DNA of 15,515 nt from RGIG5675 sp050943435 (GTDB taxonomy: Bacteria > Bacillota > Clostridia > Oscillospirales > Ruminococcaceae), in the NCBI GenBank assembly GCA_050943435.1, contig JBMNPE010000036.1:1-15515 (forward strand), read 5' to 3'. This document shows, piece after piece, positions 1 through 6,379 of this stretch (positions are counted from its first letter, which is position 1; every line of letters begins with the position of its first letter). The translations under genes were made by a program, and so were the position numbers. The notes beneath the pieces are model-generated. The model made no database searches. It had not been told where the DNA came from and saw nothing but the letters and a program-made list of their open reading frames with translations.

Positions 1-1260
1 GGACTATTGGATTCCGACATAGCCCTTACGGCTGTCGGGGTTACTGTTCCTCTGCTGCTCATCATGGTTTCAGTGGAGAACATATTTGCAGCCGGTGCCG
101 CAGTACTCGCAGGCAGGGCACTGGGGTACGGCGACAAGGATAAAGCCAGTGAGATAGTTTCCTCTATCATAGCGGTATCAACTATCATAGGCGTTGTGCT
201 GTGCCTCGGAGGAATAATATTCCTGGAGCCCATCATGCGCGCTTTCGGAGCGTCGGATGAATCCCTGGGACAGGCTGAACAGTACGCCTTCTGGATGTTC
301 ATAGCGGCGCTTGCAAACCTCCCTGCCCAGAGCATGAACTGTGCACTGAGGGCAGAATCATCTGCAAAAATATCGTCCATAGCTGTTGTTACAGGAGCCC
401 TTCTCAACATCGTTCTCGATCCTGTATTTATGTATGAAAAGGGATTCGGGCTCGGAGTGGAAGGTGCCTCAATAGCGACGACCATTTCACAGTTCGTCAC
501 GTTCTTTATTCTCATCTGGTATTACGCGAGCGGCAGGTCGGTCATCAAGATCAGCCTCAAGAAGGTCCATCCCACCTGGAAGTTCCTTGGAAGAGTTGCG
601 GCAATAGGCATACCGACGGCTGTAATCCAGATCTGCCTTTCTGTTGCATCATCTGTCACGAATATAATGGCTGCTACGCTTCCTGATTCTGACGAGATCA
701 TCGCTGCATACGGCGTCGTCCAGCGTCTCGTGCTTATCGCGTGCTATATGATCATGGGCTTCATGCAGGGATATCAGCCGATAGCGTCATACGAATTCGG
801 AGCGAAAGAGGAGGACAGGTTCCACGAATCAGTGAGGTTCGCACTCAAGGGGTCCATAGTGCTCTCACTGGGAATAGAGATTATATACATTCTCCTTTCG
901 ACCCCGCTGATCAAGATATTCAACCAGAACCCCGTGATTGTTGAATACGGCAGGAACCTGCTCATTTCCCAGATGGTCCTCTATCCGGCTTTCGGTCTGT
1001 GCTATATGATGACGATAACGTACCAGACGATCGGGGCTTCCAGATACGGGCTGTTCCTCTCCCTCATAAGGCAGGGAATCTTTTATCTCCCGTTCATACT
1101 CATTCTTCCACGCTTCATGGGAATAAATGGAATATATCTGTCACAGCCTCTCGCTGATATAGCTACGATCATAGTGTGCCTGTTCTCTATTAAGCCCATG
1201 AAGAGGACGGCCTCAGAGAGAATGATGAGTCAGAAGGAGACAAAGGTTACTTCCCAGTGA
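1..1260 (+). CDS. MATE-family multidrug/metabolite exporter, 5' end missing
   Basis: The reading frame is open from base 1, so this is the C-terminal 419 residues of a protein that begins upstream. The in-frame TTG at base 7 is only an internal codon. MATE proteins are usually about 450 residues with 12 membrane helices and exchange Na+ or H+ for cationic drugs or metabolites. About 35-40 residues, covering most of helix 1, appear to be missing. Visible are repeated hydrophobic helices, the loop AGRALGYGDKDKA after helix 2, and the family-typical GALLNIVLDPVFM segment followed by GLGVEGASIATTISQ. A short polar tail ends the protein. The TetR gene starts 13 bases after the stop behind its own AAGGAGG, so the two are probably co-transcribed. 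MepA-like is the closest general description; the substrate cannot be read from sequence. Confidence 0.93.
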   Translation, partial: GLLDSDIALTAVGVTVPLLLIMVSVENIFAAGAAVLAGRALGYGDKDKASEIVSSIIAVSTIIGVVLCLGGIIFLEPIMRAFGASDESLGQAEQYAFWMFIAALANLPAQSMNCALRAESSAKISSIAVVTGALLNIVLDPVFMYEKGFGLGVEGASIATTISQFVTFFILIWYYASGRSVIKISLKKVHPTWKFLGRVAAIGIPTAVIQICLSVASSVTNIMAATLPDSDEIIAAYGVVQRLVLIACYMIMGFMQGYQPIASYEFGAKEEDRFHESVRFALKGSIVLSLGIEIIYILLSTPLIKIFNQNPVIVEYGRNLLISQMVLYPAFGLCYMMTITYQTIGASRYGLFLSLIRQGIFYLPFILILPRFMGINGIYLSQPLADIATIIVCLFSIKPMKRTASERMMSQKETKVTSQ

Positions 1261-1273
1261 AAGGAGGCTCTGA

Positions 1274-1894
1274 ATGACTCAGGAAGAGCGTGCCCGCCTT
1301 ACAAAGGAAAAGATCCTCAATGCAGCGATGAATGAATTCAGTTCCCGAGGATATGAAGGCGGGACAATAGGCGACATATGCCGCACAGGCATAAACAAAG
1401 GCCTCATCTACCACTATTTCTCCGGCAAGGATGACCTGTATCTCACGTGCATGAAGATCAGTGCTGATGCATTCGTCTCGTATCTCGAAAAAGAGAGGCC
1501 GGCTTTCACCGACCAGGATGCCGAGAAGATGATCAGCAGGTATATGTCCACACGGGTGCGGTTTTTCGAGGATTATCCGGAGGAGAGCAGGATATTCTTT
1601 GAGGGCCTCATGGCTCCTCCGGAAGAACTCAAGGAAGAGATTTCAGCGATACTCAAGCCCTTTACTGACTTGAGCCGGGAAATCAACCAGGAGGCTTTCT
1701 CCCACATACGCCTCAAGAAAGACATTACCCCCGAGATGGCCTCACAGGCATTCACTCTTACACAGGCCATGTTCAACAGCTATTTCGGGTCCCCGGCCAT
1801 GCAGGGGAAGAGCATTGACAGCAGGATTGAACTCCATGAAAAGACGATACCTGAACTTCTCTCGATAATCCTGTATGGGATAGCCGAGTCGTAA
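1274..1894 (+). CDS. TetR/AcrR-family transcriptional regulator
   Basis: The 206-residue protein has the TetR N-terminal helix-turn-helix at about residues 12-58. The recognition segment GINKGLIYHYF (39-49) ends in the usual Y-H-Y-F, followed by GKDDLY. The C-terminal ligand-binding part (from about 60) is helical and not assignable to a ligand. The ATG follows AAGGAGG (1261-1267) by six bases, which fixes the start. It lies directly downstream of the MATE gene and before a strong terminator, so the likely job is repression of that exporter operon in response to an exported compound. That link is inferred from position; the operator would lie upstream of the window. Length and domain order are normal for the family. 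Confidence 0.92.
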   Translation: MTQEERARLTKEKILNAAMNEFSSRGYEGGTIGDICRTGINKGLIYHYFSGKDDLYLTCMKISADAFVSYLEKERPAFTDQDAEKMISRYMSTRVRFFEDYPEESRIFFEGLMAPPEELKEEISAILKPFTDLSREINQEAFSHIRLKKDITPEMASQAFTLTQAMFNSYFGSPAMQGKSIDSRIELHEKTIPELLSIILYGIAES

Positions 1895-1925
1895 AATCTT
1901 CTTTGGATTATCAACTGCTTTCTCG

Positions 1926-1959
1926 GAAGGGGGCTGCCCATGCAGCCTCCTTCTTTTTT
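1926..1959 (+). terminator. Rho-independent terminator of the MATE-TetR operon
   Basis: A 12-bp stem (1926-1937 pairing with 1942-1953, one G-U pair) with loop CCAT is followed by six T (1954-1959). There is no A-run on the left side, so it serves the plus strand. The convergent minus-strand gene ends 22 bases further on. Confidence 0.93.
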
Positions 1960-1980
1960 ACATTGAAATGGTGTCTGCAG

Positions 1981-2562
1981 TCAGATTCGCTTTGAATTAT
2001 TTCTAACCGAGGATATGCCCTTTACAAATAATTTGTCGGTCAGTTCGATGAGGTCCCCTAACGGCAGTTTCTTGCCGTCGGAAACCCACTGCCTGTAGAT
2101 GTTGACAGATGTCACGCAGAGAAAGTTGTTTATGATGCTCTGCTCCTCTTTGGAATATGAGGCGTATGGATTGTACCGCGAGCGGTTGTGGATCATTGTC
2201 GACATGAACAGCTTGTCGGAAAAGTCCCTGTAGAAGGGATCACAGACCATCTTTTCGATATAGGGCTCCTGCTTTGCCATGAATTCAAAGAACACCCTGT
2301 TTACCTCGGAAAAAGAAGCATCAGGGGGAAGCCTGTCGATCTCGCTGTAATACTGCTCGGCAGTCTCGCGCATAACATCCTCGAACAGTGCTTCTATGGT
2401 CGTATAGTGCAGATAGAAAGTCTTCCTGTGTATCTGTGCTCGCTCGGCGAGTTCCTTCACGGTGATACGAGAGGAATTCTTCTCCATGACCAGTTCCTTG
2501 AATGCTTCCTTTATTGCCCTCTGCGTCTTAACAACGCGGAGGTCCTCTTTTTTCTCCTGCAT
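1981..2562 (-). CDS. TetR-family transcriptional regulator (divergent from the flavodoxin operon)
   Basis: The 193-residue protein has a TetR-type helix-turn-helix at residues 33-53 (ITVKELAERAQIHRKTFYLHY), preceded by the usual first helix (KTQRAIKEAFKELV). The C-terminal half is helical and resembles the TetR_C_7/DhaS-like group common in Firmicutes; this sub-assignment is less certain. The start ATG (2560-2562) is preceded on the minus strand by AGGAG at 2571-2575, eight bases away. It is transcribed away from the cyclophilin-like/flavodoxin operon. The 127-base intergenic region contains several inverted repeats, the normal arrangement for a regulator controlling itself and its neighbours. 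It is unrelated in detail to the TetR protein at 1274. The effector is unknown; a redox-active or electrophilic compound would fit the neighbours, but this is inference. Confidence 0.9.
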   Translation of the reverse strand: MQEKKEDLRVVKTQRAIKEAFKELVMEKNSSRITVKELAERAQIHRKTFYLHYTTIEALFEDVMRETAEQYYSEIDRLPPDASFSEVNRVFFEFMAKQEPYIEKMVCDPFYRDFSDKLFMSTMIHNRSRYNPYASYSKEEQSIINNFLCVTSVNIYRQWVSDGKKLPLGDLIELTDKLFVKGISSVRNNSKRI

Positions 2563-2577
2563 ACTGCTCTCTCCTGG

Positions 2578-2653
2578 ATCCCGGATTCTGATGCCGGGAT
2601 AATCACCACTTGCAAAAAAGTGTTGAGTAATTCACTCCAGAACAAATCTGGAG
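2578..2653. promoter_or_regulatory. Candidate operators between the TetR gene and the redox operon
   Basis: Four inverted repeats are visible. ATCCCGG (2578-2584) pairs with CCGGGAT (2594-2600). CACTT (2607-2611) pairs with AAGTG (2618-2622). GAGT (2625-2628) pairs with ACTC (2634-2637). CTCCAG (2635-2640) pairs with CTGGAG (2648-2653). The last ends just before the -35 box proposed for the plus-strand operon. TetR proteins bind dyads of about this size in such positions, so one or more may be the operator. Which one is bound cannot be decided by eye. Confidence 0.5.
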
Positions 2654-2654
2654 A

Positions 2655-2683
2655 TTGAAGGCTCCTGCAGGACAAATAATAAT
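2655..2683 (+). promoter_or_regulatory. Predicted promoter of the cyclophilin-like/flavodoxin operon
   Basis: TTGAAG (2655-2660) and AATAAT (2678-2683) are separated by exactly 17 bases and match the sigma-A consensus at 4/6 and 5/6. Transcription would start near 2689-2691, on the start codon at 2690. An alternative -10, TATACT (2683-2688), has no good -35 at the right distance. Confidence 0.5.
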
Positions 2684-2689
2684 ATACTC

Positions 2690-3109
2690 ATGAGAATTAA
2701 ACAACACGTGGATATGAATTGCGGGACAGGGCCTGGGACCAGAATCTCAATCTCAGATGGGAGGACAGAACTCAAAGCCTGCCTCAATGACACGGCAGCC
2801 GCCAGGGATTTCCTTAAAAGGCTTCCTTGCAGGCTGAATGTCTCCGACTCCGGGGAGGATTACCGCTGCGGGACGGCTTCGGGAGTGTTTGACCCTCTCG
2901 AGACAGCGTCAAGACTTGAGGCGGGTGACATAAGCATAGGGGAGGGGATTTTCTCCATGAGGTACAAGGGCACCGAGAGCAGGGGATTCAGCGGAGTCAC
3001 AGTTATAGGGAAACTTGACAGGGAATCGATTGACAGGGCAGCTGAACTTCCGGAGAGGCCGGTTCTTACAATAAAAATAGATAACGGGAATGAATCAAAA
3101 AAGAGGTGA
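2690..3109 (+). CDS. Cyclophilin-like-fold small protein
   Basis: The 139-residue protein matches the pattern of the bacterial cyclophilin-like family (Cyclophil_like type, often next to or fused with flavodoxins). An N-terminal strand TRISISDGRTELKACLND is followed by the conserved AARDFLKRLP helix. Then come a central FDPLE segment, an acidic GDISIGEGIFSMRY stretch and a C-terminal VIGKLD strand near residue 106-111. These proteins share the cyclophilin barrel but are not established prolyl isomerases; their role is unknown. The next gene starts just after the stop, so the two are translationally close. The start is uncertain: no Shine-Dalgarno lies at normal distance (AGGA at 2669-2672 is 17 bases away), and the later Met at 2714 has none either. 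A leaderless start at 2690 fits the predicted promoter. Confidence 0.78.
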   Translation: MRIKQHVDMNCGTGPGTRISISDGRTELKACLNDTAAARDFLKRLPCRLNVSDSGEDYRCGTASGVFDPLETASRLEAGDISIGEGIFSMRYKGTESRGFSGVTVIGKLDRESIDRAAELPERPVLTIKIDNGNESKKR

Positions 3110-3114
3110 CAAGA

Positions 3115-3618
3115 ATGGCAGAGAAAATGCTGGTAGTCTATTATTCCTGGTCCAACGGGAACACAAAGAGGGTCGCGGAGATGCTCTCCTCTGCTGCCGG
3201 GGCAGATATTGCGGCCATAAAGACAAAGATTCCATATAAGGGAACCTATAACAAAGTTGTGGAACAGGGCAGGAGAGAGACCGAAAGAGGCTACATGCCT
3301 GAGATAGAAGACATCGGCAGGGATCTTGGTGACTACGGCGTCATAGCCGTCGGGACTCCGACTTGGTGGTACACGATGGCTCCAGCAGTAAAGACATTCC
3401 TGCATCAAAACGAGTGGTCCGGCAAGACCGTCATTCCGTTCATGACAAACGGAGGGTGGCCGGGACATGTTATAAAGGACATGGAGAAGGAATGCAGCGG
3501 GGCTGAGTTTGCGTTTCCGATGCAGGTGAAATTCGATTCCTCTGGAGGGGATCATATGGAAACTCCCATGGAAGACGTTGTGGAGTGGACGGAAAAAGTA
3601 AAGGCCCTGCTCGGATGA
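3115..3618 (+). CDS. Flavodoxin-like FMN protein (first of two)
   Basis: This is a short flavodoxin of 167 residues. The strand MLVVYYSWSNGNTKRVAE holds the FMN phosphate loop (S11-W-S-N-G-N-T17). GTPTWWYTMAPAVKTFL (from residue 80) is the usual Trp-rich loop stacking on the flavin, and FMTNGGWPG is the third FMN-contact region. It resembles the Flavodoxin_4 group, small soluble cytoplasmic electron carriers or quinone-type reductases. A GTG at 3106 overlaps the upstream stop. The ATG at 3115 is preferred because AGAGGTG (3103-3108) sits six bases before it. The second flavodoxin gene starts 32 bases after this one. Its partner enzyme is not in the window. Its reaction is not known; family membership is firm. 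Confidence 0.9.
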   Translation: MAEKMLVVYYSWSNGNTKRVAEMLSSAAGADIAAIKTKIPYKGTYNKVVEQGRRETERGYMPEIEDIGRDLGDYGVIAVGTPTWWYTMAPAVKTFLHQNEWSGKTVIPFMTNGGWPGHVIKDMEKECSGAEFAFPMQVKFDSSGGDHMETPMEDVVEWTEKVKALLG

Positions 3619-3650
3619 TCAGAAGACAGACCACATGTGAGGAGGCATAT

Positions 3651-4178
3651 ATGAGAAATTTTTCCATAGTTTATTTTTCCATGAAAGGCCAGACGATAGG
3701 TCCGGGGATGAAGATACGGGTGCAGGAAGTCGGGAACACCGCCCTTGCAGCAGGATACATACACGATGCACTCGGAGGCAGCATGTTTGAGCTCGTGCCA
3801 GACAAGGAGTACAGCAGCGACCACATGGAGCTCATCAAGGAGGCAAAGGAAGAGCTGAGGGCAGGCAGAAGAGTTCCCCTCAGGGGACTTCCGGATTTCG
3901 ATGGTGTAGATACAGTCATCCTCGGCTATCCCAACTGGTGGGGACACCTTCCGATGCCAGTGGTGACTTTTCTCGAGAGCCGCAGATGGGACGGAATGAG
4001 GATAATGCCGTTCTGTTCCAACGAGGGAAGCGGGCTATCTGACACTGTCGACGATATAAGGAAATATGCAGACGGAGCTGAAGTCATGCCCGGCCTTGCT
4101 GTGACAGGATCCAGAACCGAGCTTCATAAGGACGCAATAATAGCATGGGCCAGGAAGGGCCTGGAAGAATCCCTTTGA
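3651..4178 (+). CDS. Flavodoxin-like protein with an extended phosphate loop (second of two)
   Basis: From the ATG at 3651, which follows GAGGAGG (3639-3645) by five bases, the protein has 175 residues. A longer frame upstream overlaps the previous gene without a ribosome site and is rejected. The first strand IVYFSMKGQTIGPGMKIR leads into a long loop before EVGNTALAAGYI, so the phosphate-binding turn is split or enlarged compared with the S-R-T-G-N-T loop of ordinary flavodoxins. GYPNWWGHLPMPVVTFLE (from residue 92) and CSNEGSG are the other two flavin-contact regions. It ends the operon, followed by a terminator. A redox role with FMN is likely; the substrate is unknown. The two flavodoxins are not near-identical, so they are not a recent duplication. 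Confidence 0.87.
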   Translation: MRNFSIVYFSMKGQTIGPGMKIRVQEVGNTALAAGYIHDALGGSMFELVPDKEYSSDHMELIKEAKEELRAGRRVPLRGLPDFDGVDTVILGYPNWWGHLPMPVVTFLESRRWDGMRIMPFCSNEGSGLSDTVDDIRKYADGAEVMPGLAVTGSRTELHKDAIIAWARKGLEESL

Positions 4179-4240
4179 CGAGGGCTCTGCCGCATACGGC
4201 AGCTTATAAGGACAGCAGAAAAAATATTTTTGCATAGATA

Positions 4241-4274
4241 CTCACCGTATTCTGCATGCGGTGAGATATTTTTT
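4241..4274 (+). terminator. Terminator of the cyclophilin-like/flavodoxin operon
   Basis: CTCACCG (4241-4247) pairs perfectly with CGGTGAG (4259-4265) around an 11-base loop. Six T (4269-4274) follow after a three-base gap. A smaller hairpin without a T-run lies upstream (CTGCCG 4187-4192 with CGGCAG 4197-4202). Confidence 0.75.
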
Positions 4275-4379
4275 GTCTTATTGAGTAATTGGATTTTTTA
4301 ACAAACCCAGTTTTGAAGTGCATGCAAGCATCCAAGTGCAGTCCTCCGGGATGCATATATATTAATGTGATGCGTCTTC

Positions 4380-4419
4380 CGGCGGTCTTGTGACTGCCGT
4401 TGAAATCGGTTAATATAAT
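4380..4419 (+). promoter_or_regulatory. Possible promoter with overlapping dyad for the CoA-disulfide reductase gene
   Basis: TATAAT (4414-4419) is a perfect -10 hexamer. No good -35 lies at 16-18 bases: TTGTGA (4388-4393) would give a 20-base spacer. An 8-bp dyad, 4380-4387 with 4392-4399 (one G-T pair, loop TTGT), covers the -35 area. A weak -35 covered by a dyad is typical of an activator- or repressor-controlled promoter; that reading is inference. Confidence 0.45.
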
Positions 4420-4519
4420 GCTTTCCGGAATTTTTCAGAGCTGGCTTTAGGCATATCAGAGTGCTGCAGAATGCGGGACTAAGGGCCCAGAAATTCAGGG
4501 ATAAAAGACAATGAGACAG

Positions 4520-4540
4520 GGGCAGTACAATTGACTGCCC
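4520..4540. repeat. Inverted repeat in the leader, 29 bases before the reductase start codon
   Basis: GGGCAGT (4520-4526) and ACTGCCC (4534-4540) flank ACAATTG. It could be a protein-binding site or an RNA hairpin just upstream of the ribosome site (AAGGGA, 4555-4560). There is no T-run, so it is not a terminator. Confidence 0.55.
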
Positions 4541-4569
4541 ATGCCTGAATAACGAAGGGAACAATAATT

Positions 4570-6267
4570 ATGAAAGTTGTTATAGTCGGAGGAGCGGCAG
4601 GCGGGGCAACCGCAGCCGCAAGGATCAGGAGGCTTGACGAGCACGCAGAGATAGTAATGATAGAGCGCTCGGGCTATATTTCATACGCGAACTGCGGACT
4701 CCCCTATTATGTTGGCGGAGTCATCAGGGAGAAGAGCAGGCTCACGCTTCAGACCTCGGAAAGGTTCTGGAACCGCTACAGGGTAGACGTCAGGACCCGC
4801 CAGGAGGTAACCGGGATTGACAGAAAGGGTAAGAAAGTCAGAGTCCGCAGACTCGAGACTGGGGAAACATATGAGGAATCCTATGACAAGCTGCTGCTCT
4901 CTCCCGGTGCAAAACCCGTCCGCCCGCCGCTTCCGGGGATTGATGACCCCAGAGTGTTTTCTCTGAGGATAGTCGAGGATGCCCTCGCCATGAGGGAGTT
5001 CATAGAAACAAAAAAGCCTGCATCCGCTGCAGTCATCGGAGGTGGATTCGTGGGACTGGAGGTTGCAGAGAACCTCAGGGAACAGGGAATCGAGGTCACA
5101 GTCATCGACATGGCCGACCAGGTTCTCACAACCTTGGACGGGGATATGGCTTCAATTGTACAGACTGGACTCAGGAAAGAGGGGATAAGCCTGAGGCTCG
5201 GATGCGGTGTTTCCGGGTTCGAGAGCACCGAAAAGGGAATCAGGGTTCTCCTTGGAGAAGCCAGTCCCGTAGAAGCGGACATGGCAGTCCTGGCTATAGG
5301 GGTTAAGCCCGAAACAGCGCTCGCCAGGGAAGCAGGGCTTGAACTCGGTCTCAAAGGTGCAATATCCGTAGACGGGCAGATGAGGACATCCGACCCGGAC
5401 ATCTTCGCAGTGGGAGACGCAGTCACCGTGAAGAACAGCGTCACGGGGAAAGATGCTGTAATTGCACTCGCAGGGCCCGCAAACAGGGAGGCAAGGATTG
5501 CGGCAGATGTGATCTGCGGCAGAAGCAGCACATACCGCGGTGCATCCGGTACATTTGTGATCAAACTGTTCGGAATGACAGCGTCGGCCACTGGCCTCAC
5601 TGAGAAGGCGGCGGATGCGGCAGGCCTCGACTGGGACAGCGTAGTGCTCTCCCCGTCGTCTCATGCAGGATACTACCCCGGAGCCAGCACAATGGTGATA
5701 AAGGTGCTGTTTGAGAAGAAGACGCTGAGGATCCTCGGGGCACAGATAATAGGATCGGAAGGAGTCGACAAGAGGATCGACGTGATAGCTGCAGCTATGC
5801 AGGCCGGAATCAGTGCCGACAGGCTGCAGGACCTAGAACTCGCATATGCACCTCCGTACTCCTCGGCAAAGGACCCTGTCAACATGGCAGGATACATGAT
5901 AGAAGACGTCGCAGAAGGGCTTGTCAGACAATACCGCTGGAGTGATGTGGAAAAACTTCCGCGTGACGGCAGCGTACAGCTCCTCGACGTGAGGACACCG
6001 GTCGAATTCGGAAGGGGCTCTGCCGAAGGCTTCGTCAATATCCCGCTTGATGAACTGAGGGAGCATATAGGGGAGCTGGACAAGTCAAAGCCGGTTTATG
6101 CGATGTGCCAGAGCGGACTGAGAAGCTACCTCGCCTGCAGGATACTGTCCCAGGAGGGCTTCAGGTGCTTCAACCTTTCCGGTGGATACAGGTTCTGGTC
6201 CGCAGTGACGGAAGAGAGGGCTGTGAGCAGGTCTTCCACAGGCTGCGGGGCTGACGCGCAGGGTTAA
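4570..6267 (+). CDS. CoA-disulfide/persulfide reductase with C-terminal rhodanese domain
   Basis: The 565-residue protein belongs to the pyridine nucleotide-disulfide oxidoreductases. The FAD site is VVIVGGAAGGATAAARIRR (residues 3-21). A single redox cysteine, C42, lies in SYANCGLPYYVGG, as in CoA-disulfide reductases, NADH oxidases and persulfide reductases. The NAD(P)H site is GGGFVGLEVAENL (157-169), and the second FAD motif is DIFAVGDAV (G282-D283). The dimerisation domain follows. A rhodanese domain from about residue 455 carries an intact loop C513-Q-S-G-L-R. This architecture is known from CoADR-RHD and NADH-dependent persulfide reductases, which reduce CoA disulfide, CoA persulfide or polysulfide in the cytoplasm. 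Its likely role is thiol/sulfane-sulfur homeostasis. The start has AAGGGA nine bases upstream. A short polar tail after the rhodanese domain contains one further Cys. No clear terminator follows. Confidence 0.93.
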   Translation: MKVVIVGGAAGGATAAARIRRLDEHAEIVMIERSGYISYANCGLPYYVGGVIREKSRLTLQTSERFWNRYRVDVRTRQEVTGIDRKGKKVRVRRLETGETYEESYDKLLLSPGAKPVRPPLPGIDDPRVFSLRIVEDALAMREFIETKKPASAAVIGGGFVGLEVAENLREQGIEVTVIDMADQVLTTLDGDMASIVQTGLRKEGISLRLGCGVSGFESTEKGIRVLLGEASPVEADMAVLAIGVKPETALAREAGLELGLKGAISVDGQMRTSDPDIFAVGDAVTVKNSVTGKDAVIALAGPANREARIAADVICGRSSTYRGASGTFVIKLFGMTASATGLTEKAADAAGLDWDSVVLSPSSHAGYYPGASTMVIKVLFEKKTLRILGAQIIGSEGVDKRIDVIAAAMQAGISADRLQDLELAYAPPYSSAKDPVNMAGYMIEDVAEGLVRQYRWSDVEKLPRDGSVQLLDVRTPVEFGRGSAEGFVNIPLDELREHIGELDKSKPVYAMCQSGLRSYLACRILSQEGFRCFNLSGGYRFWSAVTEERAVSRSSTGCGADAQG

Positions 6268-6286
6268 AGAATGCCCGCCAGAAAGC

Positions 6287-6315
6287 TTGATAGGTTAGAG
6301 CTGTTCAATTATAAT
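6287..6315 (+). promoter_or_regulatory. Strong sigma-A promoter of the InlB-repeat surface protein gene
   Basis: TTGATA (6287-6292) and TATAAT (6310-6315) are separated by exactly 17 bases, the best promoter in the window. Transcription should begin near 6322, giving a leader of about 58 bases. It lies 20 bases beyond the reductase stop, so the surface protein is its own unit, possibly with readthrough. Confidence 0.8.
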
Positions 6316-6340
6316 AATCGACGGAAAAAAGATAATTGAA
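6304..6340. repeat. Perfect 9-bp inverted repeat over the -10 box and transcription start
   Basis: TTCAATTAT (6304-6312) and ATAATTGAA (6332-6340) are exact reverse complements separated by 19 bases. The centre falls at about 6322, on the predicted start of transcription, and the left arm overlaps TATAAT. This suits a repressor operator. As RNA it could form only partly, since the left arm lies upstream of the predicted +1. Confidence 0.6.
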
Positions 6341-6379
6341 TTGTCGAAAATAACCATATATCTACAAGGAGACCCAAGG

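Larger units (their letters stand above)
4275..4569. other. Non-coding leader region upstream of the CoA-disulfide reductase gene
   Basis: No protein gene is supported in these 295 bases. The only longer frame, on the minus strand, has no family resemblance. The stretch holds a consensus TATAAT, two GC-rich dyads sharing GACTGCC, and a GCATCC/GGATGC pair (4328-4333, 4349-4354). I recognise no known riboswitch or T-box. If the TATAAT is used, the mRNA leader is about 145 bases, long enough for regulation. Confidence 0.6.

Noticed and set aside
2188..2658. 156-codon plus-strand frame over the minus-strand TetR gene
   Set aside because: It is the shadow of a well-supported TetR protein and runs into the dyad-rich intergenic region.
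3106..3108. GTG start for the first flavodoxin, overlapping the previous stop
   Set aside because: AGAGGTG overlaps this codon and is correctly placed for the ATG at 3115 instead.
2860..3555. 231-codon minus-strand frame across the cyclophilin-like and first flavodoxin genes
   Set aside because: Both plus-strand genes carry family motifs and ribosome sites; the antisense product shows none.
4218..4230. AAAAAATATTTTT palindrome as an operator or origin element
   Set aside because: Simple A/T-run symmetry next to a terminator; too low in information to support a call.
4298..4564. 88-codon minus-strand frame in the leader region
   Set aside because: No ribosome site or family features; it covers the promoter and dyads of the reductase gene.
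4881..5600. 239-codon open frame on the minus strand inside the reductase gene
   Set aside because: It is antisense to a clearly assigned enzyme, rich in Ser/Pro as expected from the opposite strand of a biased gene, and has no family resemblance.
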